Positions 35,008 to 49,200 of a DNA stretch of 64,000 nt are shown here, piece after piece; position 1 is the first letter of the stretch, and every line of letters begins with the position of its first letter. Source of the DNA: Plazaster borealis (taxonomy: Eukaryota > Echinodermata > Asteroidea > Forcipulatida > Labidiasteridae). The stretch is taken from contig CM037462.1 in assembly GCA_021014325.1 (NCBI GenBank), forward strand, positions 6,356,318-6,420,317, written 5' to 3'. Made by a program: the position numbers and the translations under genes. Below the pieces are notes generated by a model. It was given only the letters and a program-made list of their open reading frames with translations. It was not told where the DNA came from and ran no database searches.

Positions 35008-36678
35008 TAGCCTTGATCAAGGCAGTCGCATTTTTCACTCGAAAAAAGACGCCGTAAACACATGTATCAATTTTTTGCTATCAATGTGAGGACTTTCTTT
35101 TGTCCCTCTAGTTAACACTCTCCATAGACTAAGCGCACGAAAAATGTGAGTATTCGCTGTGCGTAAGGTGTGTATCACATCGCACGACCCACCCGTATAC
35201 ACTGTCCGTAATGTGTGTATCACGTCGCACGACGCCCGTACACACACTGTGCGCAGGTCATCCGCACTCGTACCACTCTCCGCATGCGGAGGCCGTCAGG
35301 CCGACAGCCTTGACGGGTCTGTAACTTCCGGGTTTAATGTGTTTCTTGATATTTTCGTCCAATATTGGACGAAAATGGGGGGGGGCTCTCGGATATGCTA
35401 GTATGCAGCTCATGAATATTTAAATCTTTCGTCAGACCTATTGCAGACAACACAGGATGGGAAGCAAATGAATTATTCATTTTGACGTCCAATCACGAGC
35501 TTCTCTCACTATGACCTTTGTACCATATCATGCTTGCTGTGTGATGCGATGTGAGTAGTTACCGACTTAATGGCGTTTGTGTGTAGCATTGTCTCAGCCA
35601 TTTTGGACCGGTAATCTACGTGATTGTCGCCCAGGCCGGTCAGTCAGCTACAAGTGCTGAACCCGGGCGCGGCCCTGGAGCTTTATGCGCTGCTGATCAT
35701 TCGCCATTCTTTTGGTTATTAAGTTCTGGAGTTGATGTAGTTTCTGCATCTGTGTTTTCCTGACATGTCCTCTCGAAGTCCGACTCTGTGCAGCCACACT
35801 GTCTTCATACTTTTGAATTGTTCTCAGACAGGGTCTTTTAAGAATTTACTGCTAAACAAAAATTGACAGGATACAGCCACACATGATACATGTGAAATAG
35901 ATTTTTAGCTACCCTATTCTAGTGAGTGTACTTGGGAAATTTGGTGTATAGGCAGCTCTTTTTTAGTGGGGCGGCCCAAATGATATAAAAGTTGCAATGA
36001 GCTATATGCCTTCATGGTGAAACAATCAATAATGGTAGTTTATTGAGGTCTTTGTTTTGTATACTTTACCTCCAATGAATGCACCAACAATGATTAAATC
36101 ACTGTTTAATGATGCAAAATGGAGACAGGAGATGGTCAATCGGGCCTTACGTCATTACAAAAAACACATCAGAAAAGCGTCTTCCTGCTGGAAAATGGTG
36201 TATGTAATGTATGTAACAATCGATCCACTCAACCTCATTGTTTAATTCCTGCCATGCCCTCATTGTCTCGCTCAGCTGAGGAGAATACGCAACATTTTCA
36301 GATATATACTATTATAACCGTAAAGTATTCCCAAATTCAAACCGGCGCGCCAGTGCAGTAGCCACATCTGGATACTGCATGCATATTCATAAGAACGAGT
36401 AAACAAGACTTCCGCCATTGACCAATGGGGTCTCGCCTTTCGTGCTCATTATAGTAATGAGTCATCGGCGGGGAGACAGAACCGTCAAGGCGTTGTTTCG
36501 GTGAGACACGCATACAGCTCACACGAGCACGCGCATACCGTACTGCACACACAGACACCATGCACACAGCTCGGGCGGGTTGATACGCAGCCCGGGTGGT
36601 GTAGCGCGGCGCAATAAAATAAAATGAAAACAATAAAATAAAATTTAGAAAAAATCTCAAACGCCTTGATCAAGGCTA
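35008..36678. mobile_element. CCTTGATCAAGGC-ended element, copy 2 (1.67 kb)
   Basis: Left end TAGCCTTGATCAAGGCAGTC and right end GCCTTGATCAAGGCTA are inverted and palindromic. Near the right end GCGCGGCGCAATAAAATAAA matches copy 1. Small frames inside (35159-35401, 36337-36660) have no recognised domain. Confidence 0.5.
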
Positions 36679-36883
36679 CATGGGGTGTGGGATGTTCTGT
36701 GCGGAGGGGAGCTTATGCCCCCCCCCGAACTTCAAAATGAGATACCAGTCTGTGCCGTAATGTCTGTGACGTATGACGATTGTGCTTCATGCAACTTGTC
36801 AAGTCATACCTTCTGTGTTTGCGCGCCCTTTATGTCACGTAATTAAGTGTACATACAGGTGACTACCTGCGTGGTCGTGTAAG

Positions 36884-36903
36884 CCAATCAGGCGCGGTCC
36901 AAT
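36884..36903 (+). promoter_or_regulatory. Paired CCAAT boxes upstream of the LPMO-like/DOMON gene
   Basis: CCAAT occurs at 36884-36888 and again at 36899-36903, about 205-225 bp before the ATG. No TATA box was found. The 5' UTR probably lies between here and 37106. Promoter assignment is inference from position. Confidence 0.4.
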
Positions 36904-37106
36904 CAATAACACAGTGTAACACAACAGCTCCTGCTGCTGCTTCGTCTCCATCTACTCAGTCAAAAACTAGTGCAGCGTCGCATAGTCAATCATACAAAAG
37001 CAGTCATTGTAGATTCACTTACCGGTCGGAAAACTACATATTTTGAAGATCGAGCAAACCTGTACGCAAGTTTCTATATCTTAGTTTACTGTGGAAGTGA
37101 GCGAAG

Positions 37107-37254
37107 ATGATGCAGTTGGTGAGGTGGGCCGTTTTCGCTGGAGTTATCGGCATCGTCACTGCACACGTTCGGCTGTCATTTCCTCCAGCGAGAACCTACG
37201 CCTTTGATTTCCTTGACAATCTCAGAACGCAAGGTCCTTGTGGTATGCCGTCAT
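37107..37254 (+). CDS. Exon 1: signal peptide and N-terminal histidine of the LPMO-like domain
   Basis: Starts MMQLVRWAVFAG, a hydrophobic leader. Predicted cleavage after IVTA leaves His20 as the mature N-terminus, followed by HVRLSFPPART and a PCGMPS cysteine motif. An N-terminal His after signal removal is the hallmark of the LPMO histidine brace. The first of two tandem ATGs at 37107 was chosen; the donor is T|GTAAGT and the phase is 1. The next intron is 9.3 kb. Confidence 0.88.
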
Positions 37255-40200
37255 GTAAGTATAGTCAATTTGTACACGTTACATTTGCTAGTTGATTTTA
37301 TTGAAGATTTAACATGTGGTCAAATTAATTGTCATGGTATATGAATTACAGCAACAGCTTTGCGAAATTTACTTCCATGTCTGTGTTTCACGCCTATTCT
37401 GTTTCCGAACATTTCTCAGACTAGTCATTACCTTATGGTCAAACTTTCCAAACTTTTTAAGAACAGAAGTGATATTGCGTACACATGTTTTTACTATGAT
37501 TGGAAATGAGTTGATTGTATTTGTAATAAATCATTAATAAAACGGATCGATTAAATACCATTACTGTATAAACTTGAGTTTTAAAATGGTATATTTAAAA
37601 TTGATATGCATAAAGATTTAAATAATTACGACCTTAGAGTAAAACAAAAAAAGGTATGACTGTTTTTGTACAAAGTTTTGTAAAAGAAGAATGAGTTTGC
37701 TAATTCTAATAAATTAATAAGCAATGTTTGTTAATTGATTTGAATTATGCAGTATTGGCAAAGTCACTGCAATTGTGTTATTCATCAACTATTCATATAC
37801 CAATGCTTGCAGAAAGATTTCTTGGATGCCCAGTAAGGTTGAAAAAATATATGTTGACAGATTTGCACATAACTTGAACAACGTATAAAGATTGTCATAG
37901 TGGAAAACTTTCCAGATGTATTTTTGCTTGAAATGTTTTATTTTTTTATTTAAAAATGAGTAAAACAATTAGTTTTATCTTGTGAGACCTAAACTCACCT
38001 TTTTCTTGTGACTCCGATGAACATGAGCTTAAACTTTTACAGGTTTGATATTGAATATATTGGGTCACATAAAGTCTTTATTAGTTTTTCTCAAGTCATT
38101 TAAAGTGTTGCAGTTCTTAGAAAATTTGGCATACAGTATGTTTCAATAAAAAAGGACATAATTACCATTGTAATGCAAAGGATGTAACGATAAGCTTTTC
38201 AAAAGTAAAATATTCATTTTTGGATTTTGGTTTCTCTATAATCAATTTTAGCTTGCGATATCAGATTTGATCTTTTAGGAAAGAAATATACTTTGTTCTA
38301 AAGATAAGTATTGACAAAATTATGGTAACTTAATTTTCGTAGACTGCTGTTAAATCCTATTGGCAGTAGTTTTCATCAAAAAAAATCCTCCGATACAATT
38401 GTGTGAAGGAACAGAAGTTATGGGTAAATCAATGACACGGCACATTATGTGGTCTGAGAATGTACTTATTGAAATGATGGGAATCACCTTGAGTTGCCTG
38501 TGATCACTTCATTGTCATAGTAAGCTCCTTTAGTAGAACCCGAGTAGCATTTATCTAGACATTATGGCAAGTCTTTATGTTGTAATGACTGAGTATAGCC
38601 CTTTTTCTTTTGAGTACAACATAAACAGCAAAACAACAAATTTCAAACTGAACTGTTGCCCATCAAACCATTGAGCAAGGAATAGAACCAAGCAGCTGAT
38701 GAGACTATTAACACAGGCCTATTTGATATAGATGAATGCAGGGAATAAGTCACTCACAGGCCTGGAATTTCATTTTGCAAAAGCCACTTGCATTGGAAAT
38801 CTTGAAACTAATCTATGGGAACTTTTTAATGGGGCACCTAGGCCAAGATTGGGGCAATGGAGGCCATGTGTGGCCTCCGAGTAATTCCAGGCCTGAAATC
38901 GTGCCTCCCTAATGGGTTATGGGATATAAGGTCTGCGTTATGTATGAAGCTATTATGAATCAAACTGGGCTGACTATGTACCCTCCTGGTACCTGTGTAG
39001 CAAACGACCCTGCAGAAAACACCTTTCAGCAGATCACTATGCTGAAAACAGCAACGGCACACTGAGTTCTGTTCAATATCAGGAACAAGACATCCTGAAC
39101 AGGATTTTGAATACTATCGGCTACGAATAGTTTTAGATTTAGCATTTATAATTGAAACGTGTTTACCACTTACTAAATGAGACAAAACAAATTCAGCCAA
39201 AGCTGCATCGGTATTTTTCTCTATATGGCACAGCCTAAGTGTCGAGGGCTCGATTTCACACAGCGCTAAGATTCATAAGTTGAGTTTCCAATATCACCAT
39301 AGTGATTTTTATTGTGAAGTCACAATTTGCTTAGCAATTATGATTGATTCACACCTAAGATTAACCTTAGCTCTTTGTAAAATCGACCTCAGCTGATAGC
39401 ATTGAAGGATGGGCGTGTCACTGTTTGTTAAACAGCTTTTGTTGCATTGTTAGAGACATGGACAAATTGGATCATCTGACCCAATCACTGTGTTGACCTT
39501 GGGCTACAAGAGGTAGTGTTTTCAAGGACAGGCTATCACTCTAGTAAGTAATCATGCCAACTTTATAATAGTCGTTCAAGTTTTTTCATGTCATCGGGTG
39601 AGACTGTGATATGACTGAAGAAAAAACCCTTTAACATAATCTCAATGTTGTTGCTGTTATTGTAAAAACTCAGAATAAAGGTATGATGGATATGGATTAA
39701 ATAACTTACTTTAAATACACATTTTATGTCATATTTATTTTCTCAGCAAATGGTTTCCTTATCCTACATGTAAATATAAAGCAAATCCTGTAGCAGGTAC
39801 AATGGGTCAACAAAAGGATCCTGGGTAGGAGGTGGGCAATAAGGGCAGCCGTGGCAGCTGTGAACTGCTGCAAAAACCACCCAAAACCCATCCAAAACAA
39901 CAACAAACAACAAAAACAATGATTTGGGATATACTATAACAAAAACATTGTACAGAGTTTGTGTATAGGCCATAAAACTGAAAAAATCATAATAAAAAAT
40001 TTTGTAAACTATTCACTTAATGAAAATTTAAACTTTGGTACTTTGAGAACATTACATTCCCATTAATTGCCTAATAAAACTATTTCTTATTATGAAACTG
40101 CACTAGATATAGATTCAATGAAGTGTTTCTGAACAATGTCACCATAATATGTCCCTTACATTCTGCGTGTAACAGGTGTAAAATCCATGATTTTGTTTCC

Positions 40201-43200
40201 CCCTGCTCAGTTTTTGTATGCTTGAAGCCCAGAATGGCAGTGCAAGCTTCCTGTGGGTCTTTTTCTAATAGTAAAAGAAATTCTCAGTTGTTCTGAAGAC
40301 GTCTAACCAATTTGTCAAAAAGTTCTAGTAACTGTATATTTGTACAGCGCTGGCTGCGTGCAGTTTCCACTGTGGAAACAAATAAATAATAAACACAGGC
40401 ATCTTACTTACATCTTAATGCTGTTTTCTGACATGATGTTTTTGAGCCTGTCACATGGGCATGACGTCACAATGATGAGAATAGTGTAAAAAGGCATTAG
40501 ACACTAACTGTTGTCCTGAAAACACCATAACATACAGATGTTCATGGGCCTGAGACCTCATGTCCTGCAAGGCTTCATGCTTTGTGCTCCTTCCAATTGC
40601 CTTTACATAAAAATCCACTTTTGTGTATTTGAACACAATTTTATGACACACTTTAGTAGAGCTTGATTACCCCGTACCTTGTAAAATTTAAGTCAGGGAT
40701 AGTTGTAACAAAAGAGCTTTTAATGGATTTCATCAGCAAACAATTTCTGTGTTTGCATTGTAAGGTCTATACATTGTAGGGGTAATTGGTTACAAACTCT
40801 TACTATCAATTAGAAAATACATGGAACTTGTGGATGTTTTTACTTTTCAGGTGTAACTCTTACCATTTAATCAATTTAACAAAGCTTGACTCGGTATGGT
40901 GGAGGACAAGTTCCATAAGCAAAATTCAACCTCATTAAAAAAGTGAGCATCAACCTTTTCCTTTGACTGTACTAAGATTAAATTCATTAGTGACATTTTG
41001 AATAGCTGTTATTGTAGTTTCAGAAACCTTCGAGTATGCAACACTCCAGATCTTGCAATCTTGTTGCCAACAATGATCCAAAAAATAATTGACTGAACAC
41101 TTAAACCTGCAACAAAGAACAGCGCAGTATAAACAGCATGTCATTTTATCATAAAAGTCCATTCCTCATTATTTTCTCAAACATAATTGCTGAACAATAT
41201 GACTGGATAATGAAAACCATATAGTTAGCTGAACTCTAAATAATTAAATGAGCCGTGAATCCTTTAAGTTTAATGAAGGGTGTGTTACCATGGAAACTAG
41301 ACAACTTGATCACAATGCAGCGCCAGAAAATTTTTCCCTTGCAATCCAAAGGCTGGTTTGAATGCCTATTTATAATATCTTAGTACAAGCACCGGGTAAG
41401 GAACTTTGAAGAACCAATTTTATTTTGTAATGGAGATTGAACACAATCAGCCAATGCTTTGTGTTTCTAACTGCAATCATGTCAATGGAGAATATGAAAT
41501 TATAATGATGCTAATTAAGCTGGTATGAGTATTGCATTTGCATTTTTCTTCGCTATGTTTTTGAAGTCAGACCGGATCATCATGCACAGCCATGCATTTC
41601 AAACTCATTTATGGGTCTGTCCAAACTAACCATTCCAAAATGTTGCCATTTTGAAAGAGAATAACATGATGATATCATAACAAAAATATTTTCTCAGAAA
41701 ATATTAATATACACATTTAAAAAACCCTTGAAGAACGTACTTTAAAAGAATTTTTAAGTCATAGTTTTTAAGCAATTGCAGGGGATCCCCTCCTATAAAA
41801 TTATTTTCATAACAAGTTCAAATAGTTTGTAATTAACCTGGTAGTATTACAATGAATTGAGAACACAAAATGATAACTATTTTAAATGATGACTATTTTA
41901 ACAGAGCCAAAACTAAAAACTAATCCATTAAGTAATTGGGAAAACATATTCATAACGGGACAGATCTTTGTCTCAAAATGTCTGTTCCTGATATGAATAG
42001 GAGCAATTTCAGCTTTCCATAAAAGAAATGTCTGAGTTTTGTCCATGCTGAATCATTTAGAGATATGTATCTCAATCAATATTTTGTTAACTATTTGTTC
42101 AGTTTAAATGATTCTGTCTATCCTGTCTATCTCTCATATAAACATTAGGACGTGTTTATAAATGACCATGCCATTTTTTAAATACTTTGGGGTTTTTATT
42201 TAACAAAAAGGCTCAGAAATACAGATAGAACTGAGATGAAAAAGTAGCCTATACCTTTCCTATGCATCTCACACAAAGTTATCAGTTGTGCCCATTGTGT
42301 GGACAGACCAACATTATAATATATGACTGTGAAGTGAAATCATACAGCGTAGACACCATGCAGCTGTATGAACATCATTATGACTGCAGTATTGTGTACG
42401 TCAGAGTGTTGACATGGAGACCAGTTTTGCTAGTTTCAGTCTAAATAAAGTATTGTTAGTGTAAATGTAGGTGTTAAAAAAAATTCTTCAATGTGAGATG
42501 TTACTTGATTTCCAAACCAAACGTAAACATATTTTATCCAATGACATTTTGAAAGAGGACATTGGTGTGCTCTCCCCACCCATTTATTTGCCAAGGTTTT
42601 TGTACAAATTCTTGACATAATGCCGTTCAAATTTTCAGCAAGTGGCAGGCAGGACCTAACATAACATAATAGTTTTGTATTTACACTAATTACCATGATC
42701 GACGAATCACTGGATTTGCCATTTTGCATTTGATTCGCAACCTTATCCACTGAAATACGTACATTTAGTGCTAGCACAGTATGACTTGCGCGTTTACATA
42801 AACTGAAAACTTTGCTTTGACCTACTTAAGTTTTGCGTTTTTGCAAAACTCCATATACATTGGTTTGTACAAAGCGTTTTGCTTAAATGGTTTTTTCTTT
42901 TCATTTTCACAAAGTGAAGAATGTTTTTAGGAATTTTTAACTCATCAAGACAGTTGCAAGATTCAAAACATATTAAGAGTTCTGTATGAACGAAAAATTC
43001 TGCTTTATTTTGGTAGTAACATTTAAAAGAAAATATAGTGAGCAGTCTCCAAAACAGCAGTTTGAAAAAAGAGGTAAACTTCAAACAAGATCATGCAGAA
43101 TTTTGGCTGTGGTACAGATTTGTCACTTCATGAAAATGGTGAAGATATAAAATACATGATCCGAAATGAAAAAGTGATCACATTTAGTACTAAAAGATGC

Positions 43201-46200
43201 AGAGGAACTGAAGAGCAAAGAAAAGTAAATAAAAAGACCACACCATTCAAAGTATGTTAGTTGAAAAAATACAATCTCTCCCAGAGTCCATCATAACCAA
43301 GACTCATATCCTACTCATTTCTCAAGGATAATATATTCCTGTGTCGTTGGAAACATCTAGTATTCAATTCCTTCTGATGTTGACGTGTTCAGAATTCTGA
43401 AAACTGTTGTCATAGAGACTCTTTCATTCAATGCCATTTTGTGTCTTCCATGTTTCATTGACAGATACAATTGTCAAGTAGTCGTTATCTGTCTTTCTGT
43501 GAGTCACATTGTCCATTACTTATCAAGGTAAATTGGTAACCTTGAAGTTTCCTAATGATAGAGGACAGAATAGTATTAGTAATTGTCACTAATTAGATCT
43601 GTGTTGAAAAGTGAAGGGGGAGTATTATGAAATTTGCATGCACTAACAACGTGAAACAATTTTTGAGTGAAATTACATATGTCCTACCAACTTTATTGTG
43701 AAGGCTGAGTCCAAGATTTATTTTAATGAAGGAGCGAATATTCATAACAATGCAATAGGTGTAGACATGTTTGAATGATGAGCCTCATTGGAAATGGTTC
43801 TTTAAAAAAAAAAAGTGCTTTACTCGCATCACTTGCATCAGGTTCCCGTATATTCATCCACACGTCTTCAAAAGCCCAAAGCACTGTTTTGCAGATTGTC
43901 CATTCCACAATGGGTGCGTTCAATTAGCTTCCCCAGGTCGACCCCGGTGTGCTCATCCGGGTGAGCCCCTAAAATGAGCTAATCGAAAGCCAACTTCCCC
44001 CAGCATTCACACCAATGCATCTTGGGACAGGCGACCGGAACTATTTCACAGGTTAGCATGGAATTTCTGTTTGTGCGCGTGCGTAGTCAACATTACTAGG
44101 TATTCTTCGCTTACACATCTAGCGCAGAAACTTGGTGCTTGCTCTGTAAGCGAAGAATGGTGATCACTATCACACTCGGCAGTAAGCAGCTCGAGCCGTG
44201 AAATTGGGACCAGGTTACTTTGGTGTTACTCAGGTGAACCTTAATAATGACTGAGGTCAAAGCTACTCGAAAAGCACTGGGGTCAGACCTGGGTCCACCC
44301 AGGAAGCTAATAAAAAGGAATTGATTCAATTTGTTATGAAGCTGTTTCAACTTAACATGCTACACATACATGTAATAATGATGTCATGATGCTATATACA
44401 GATCAAAGGACACACAACAGTAAGTTTCGCATGATGGCTAGTTATACATTTTCCAGTATATTTCACCATAGTCACACCATGGCCATTGAAACAAACGCTC
44501 ACTTTGGCTTCATCACTTCTTTAAAGCTTGCCTTTATGAACAATAATGCATTTTTTTCACTTCTTAATTTGTAATCAATTTAGCAAATTAAAACAAAAAC
44601 AATGTTGAAATCTTCTTCTTTGAAAACACAAATTGAGGTCATGCAGAATCCCATTGCAAAGTGTGTTCAGTACATGTAGGCCACTAAATCCACAATGATT
44701 TTGACAATTTAAACAGTTTCAATTATAGTTGCAATCCATCAAAAGTCCAAAATGAAATAAAAAATGATTTGGATCCCTACTGTGATTGAGAGATTCTTGA
44801 AAATGAATGTCCTTGGTTACAGATCATGCTGAAAAAATCTCCTTAACTGTGTTTTTGCTTGACAAAATAAATTAGCAATTTATTGTTATTGTTGTTATTA
44901 CCATGCTGTGCCTGAGGATGCAAATCCTCCTTGTTGTTGAGCTGTTTCTATGGTGAAAGGTTGGGATTTCTGTCAAGTATGTATTATTATCAATAGGCCT
45001 ACCAACACGGTAAATTTTCCTTTTTTTAAAGAATAGTCAATCCGTCAATAATAATAATAAAATACATAATCGATGCTTCCATTGGCTAAAATTATGTTAA
45101 AATATTGAAACTATGCAGACAAGAATACATTCAAGTTTTTAAGTTTGTACAATTTGCTATTAAAAACACAACCATCAAACCTAAAAAAAATCCTCCTTCT
45201 CAAAAAGAAAGGGGGCGGGAAAAGAGAGAAAAAAGACAGGAAAAACAGCAAATTACGTTAAATTGAAGATTCAAAACATTGTTGGATGAGTACATTCATT
45301 TAAATAATTTTTTTTTATTTTTTAAATAAAACAAATAATCTTGAAGACGTGCAGATGAACACTTTCAAAACAATTCCTCGTAAAAAATTGTAGATGATGT
45401 CAGATGATGTGTTTTTAACTTATCTTTCATTGTAAATATAAAACAAGGAACATCAGGTGGCAACTTTTGGGGAAATAAGTGAATCAGAGTTGTACAACTT
45501 ATAATATTTGAAATATTATAAGTCTGGGCATTCATTACCAAACAACTGTGCAGACAAGCTTTATAAGTTGACCGGCAGACCTAGCCCACTCTCCTTTAAT
45601 GACAAAGGAATATGCCATATTCTCTTATAACTTGTGATGATTGATAAACTCATCTATGTTTACTCATAATCTCCCCTAATCAAGTTAGCAAAGATTTAGT
45701 AGATTGTCAGTCTTATCACAAATTCAAATTCACTTGAAAGGTAATTTTAACCCATACAAGCAGGTATTTTGCGTTGCTTGGTATAGCGCTATGTTCATTA
45801 TTTCTTTAAATAAACATCTTGAACAAAAGTACTGTTCCTCATCAGTGATCATGGGAAATATTCAAGGACTTTAACTTGAAAAGCAATAAGGGCAACTTTA
45901 TGCATAGAGCAAGGACCATTGCTCTATGCTTTATGTCAACACTAATGTTGATTTTATGAAAAATAAGAGTTTCATGTATTGTGATGCTGCTTATGAAAGC
46001 ATGGGGTTTAAATGGATAGTTGAATGGCAGATTGAACATGCAAACCGCAAGAGAAAAATGACTATTGATATTTCAGCGTGTAGTGGGAAAAAAAACTATA
46101 TCAAATTTATGGTAATCTATTTGTTCAAAAATTATAGTAATGTTTAATTCAGAGAGTAAGTATATGTATTATAGGCCCTAAGCTCAGATTTTAAGTGTCT

Positions 46201-49200
46201 GGGTTCATTTAGGGTACCCTGTTCAAAACTGTGTTTCTTGCCTTGAAATAAATGAAGTGAATTTACAATTGATTATATCATTGTGTAGGCCTATACACTT
46301 CAGCTAATGTCGCAAAACATACTCCCATGTCAGATGTCAAAGAATAGATGCCTTGCAGTTGGCCATTGCTTGTAAATACTGCATTATTAATGATTGAGCA
46401 CAATACTACATTATTAATGATTGAGCACAATAGCATTATTCAGCACCATATCCATAAAACAGCTTATAATATTTAAAGCTGGCTTTTGAGTACTTTGATT
46501 ATCCAGTCAGATATTCATATTAATTTAGTATCAAATAATGTAATTGTAAGGTTTGTTTATCTTTTTGTCTAGCTCCTGGAGGTCCAGTGACTACTTTATC
46601 ACCAGGGGACACCATCAATGTGACATGGCATCTTGCATATGCACATAGGGTAAGCTCTTGTGTATTGTGTCATATAGAGGGCCAGAGAATGGCTCAGCCC
46701 ACTTCAAATAATGCTCTTCTATAGTTGGAGCTGGAAGGATGAAAGGTTATGCTTACACACAGGGCCAGATTTCATTTTCCGTGGACACTAGGAACCAGTG
46801 TTCCGTAGGCCCTACATTGTATATATACCAGTGCTCTGTAAGCCATATAGGCTCCAATCCTAACTTCATAAAAGTTTCTATATGGATTGTACATGTACTT
46901 AGATACTGAATAATAAAACCTAAGAGAAGAATTTATCATAGTGGTTGACCCACACTAGAATAGCAAGCACACATTCTACTAATTGCACTCACTATAAAAG
47001 TGTTCTCAAATCGATACAAGTACATGTATACTACAACAATCTGTGTCAATAAAGTACATCAGCTAGAATCACTACACTACACATCACCACTTATTGATTT
47101 ATTTCCTAATTTCCCTGGAGTGTGGTGACTCCTCTACCATCATGTACATACTTGTAATAAAACCTGCATTACTATTCAGATTAGTGGAAAATGGGCCCCA
47201 CTTTTTCTATGCCTGACTTAACGGCAGTACAATAATATTTTGTTTAGCTTAAAAACATTCGATCTCAATAGAAAGTTCATACCAAAGAAATTTGTCCCTC
47301 TAAGAACACAGTCAAAGTCAAGAAAAAAATGTTTAAAGATCCAAAAATTCATAATTGCTTATTTTGATTGTTGCTGAAACTCATGACAATAATTGTTTAA
47401 TTTTTACTAGAACGGGAAAACTAAATTGATGAAATTTCCACAGGTTGGTTTGATGCTGTGTCCATTAAAAGTAATTCTGAGTTCACCATCAAAAATAGTT
47501 ACCTATGATTCTGTTGGACTGATGAAAAATTAAAACCAAACTGGAGAATTTGTTTTAATTAGACTAATTAGCTTAAAAGCAGGGTATACTTTTGGTAATA
47601 ATTGTCAAAGACCGGTATCCTCACTTGGTGTTTCCCAACATATGCATAAAACAACTAACCTGTTAAAGTTTGGGCTAAATTGGTCATTGAAGTTGCAAGA
47701 AATTAATAAAAGAAATAAACACCATTGTTGCATAAAATTGTGTGCTTTCCGATGCCTGTGAAAAATTACCTCTTTCTCTAAAACTACATTACTTCAAAGG
47801 GTGTCATTTTTAACAATGGTTTATAATATCAACAGCTCTTTGGTGCTCTTTACCAAGTAAGTTTTTATGGTCATTAATTTGGAGTAATTACCAAAGGTAT
47901 ACTCTCCCTTTAAGAACTAATATGCTAATTACACTCACTCAAAAGTAAACACATGAAACTGATGGGAAATGAGAGCAAAGCACATATAGAAAAATATCAT
48001 CCACCTTAAAAGTGCTTTTTAAGCTTGTCAGCAGTTCACATCCAACCTTGTCGGTTTCAAACTACAACTATGAATAATTGATGTACATTAAGTTATGAAG
48101 CCTTCATTGTACAGCTGGTGACCTCCATCAGTGTCAATCAGTCAAAGGTGTAATAGGCCTACTCTTAATTTATTATTCCCCCCCCCTTTTTTTCAATTGA
48201 CACATACAATAATTAAACACATACAACAAAAATGTGAAAGTTGCATCAAATTAAATGGTCTCGATAAATTTTGTTAAAAGCCGGCAAGTGTCTTTTCCAG
48301 ATCATGTCAATAGTCGATGGAACTAGTTCTCAAGGTAAATTAAAGTATAGTATAGTTAAACAAAACATTTTCATTTAAGGTAGAAACAACAATTTAAACA
48401 AATTGTAACTAATCATTTAAGCCAACTAACAAAAGTAACGAGTTTCGACTTTTAAAAGGCTAGACAAATTCTTAGGCAAAAATAAACCAATGAAATTTCG
48501 GATTTCCCCCTTTTTTTGTTTTTCTTTTTTTTGTGTTTTTTTTTTAAATAGTAAATAGTTTTTAAAAAGGAGGCGGCGGCCAAAAAGGAGGCGAGCGAGG
48601 ACGAGAAACTCTTTTTTTTTGTTACTTGGTGTTTGATTTAGTGTTCCACATGAATTACCATCTCGGGTCAAAATTGTCTTTTAAGTTTCTCAAAAACCTG
48701 AAGTTGCCAACTGAACTCTTTAAGATGACCAAGAAAGATTGAGGTTATGTCCATGAAAACCTACTTCAATTATCGTACCACAGAACACTTTCAGATTTAT
48801 AACAAATAATAAAGTTAAGAGATATAATTAAATTCTTGCTGTGTGTATTTAACACTTACTTGTCAGTTAATACAGTAACTTTGGAGGTCAATTTTGTCAA
48901 ACATTATTTATTATTTGTATATGAATTATTTTAAAAGAAACACTTCATTAATCAGGTTATGTCCATGAAAACATTCTTCAATTACCACAGAACATCCAGA
49001 TAATATAACAAATAATAAAGTTAAGAGATATAATTAAACTCATTAATTTTCATTTGCTTAAATTTTTTTTCCCCAATCATGATGACTCTGCAGATATTCT
49101 GCCACAAGCTGAATTGATAAGGTCACAGGTTTTTTTTAATCAATTTGTTGCATTCCAATGAGTTGTAAAGATGCATTGTACTCTCTTTCATGGGGGTTCA

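Larger units (their letters stand above)
37255..46572 (+). other. 9.3-kb first intron of the LPMO-like/DOMON gene
   Basis: AT-rich. It contains the hAT-like MITE at 38757-38895 and the inverted-repeat element at 43923-44311. A hairpin GCATAGAGCAA/TTGCTCTATGC lies at about 45902-45929. A partial palindrome near 39246-39391 (CTCGATTTCACACAGCGCTA) resembles element 3 of the 28-kb cluster in style. No further exon was found. Confidence 0.6.

Noticed and set aside
35159..36660. Several 60-107 codon ORFs
   Set aside because: They sit inside the 35008-36678 transposable element and have no transposase motif.
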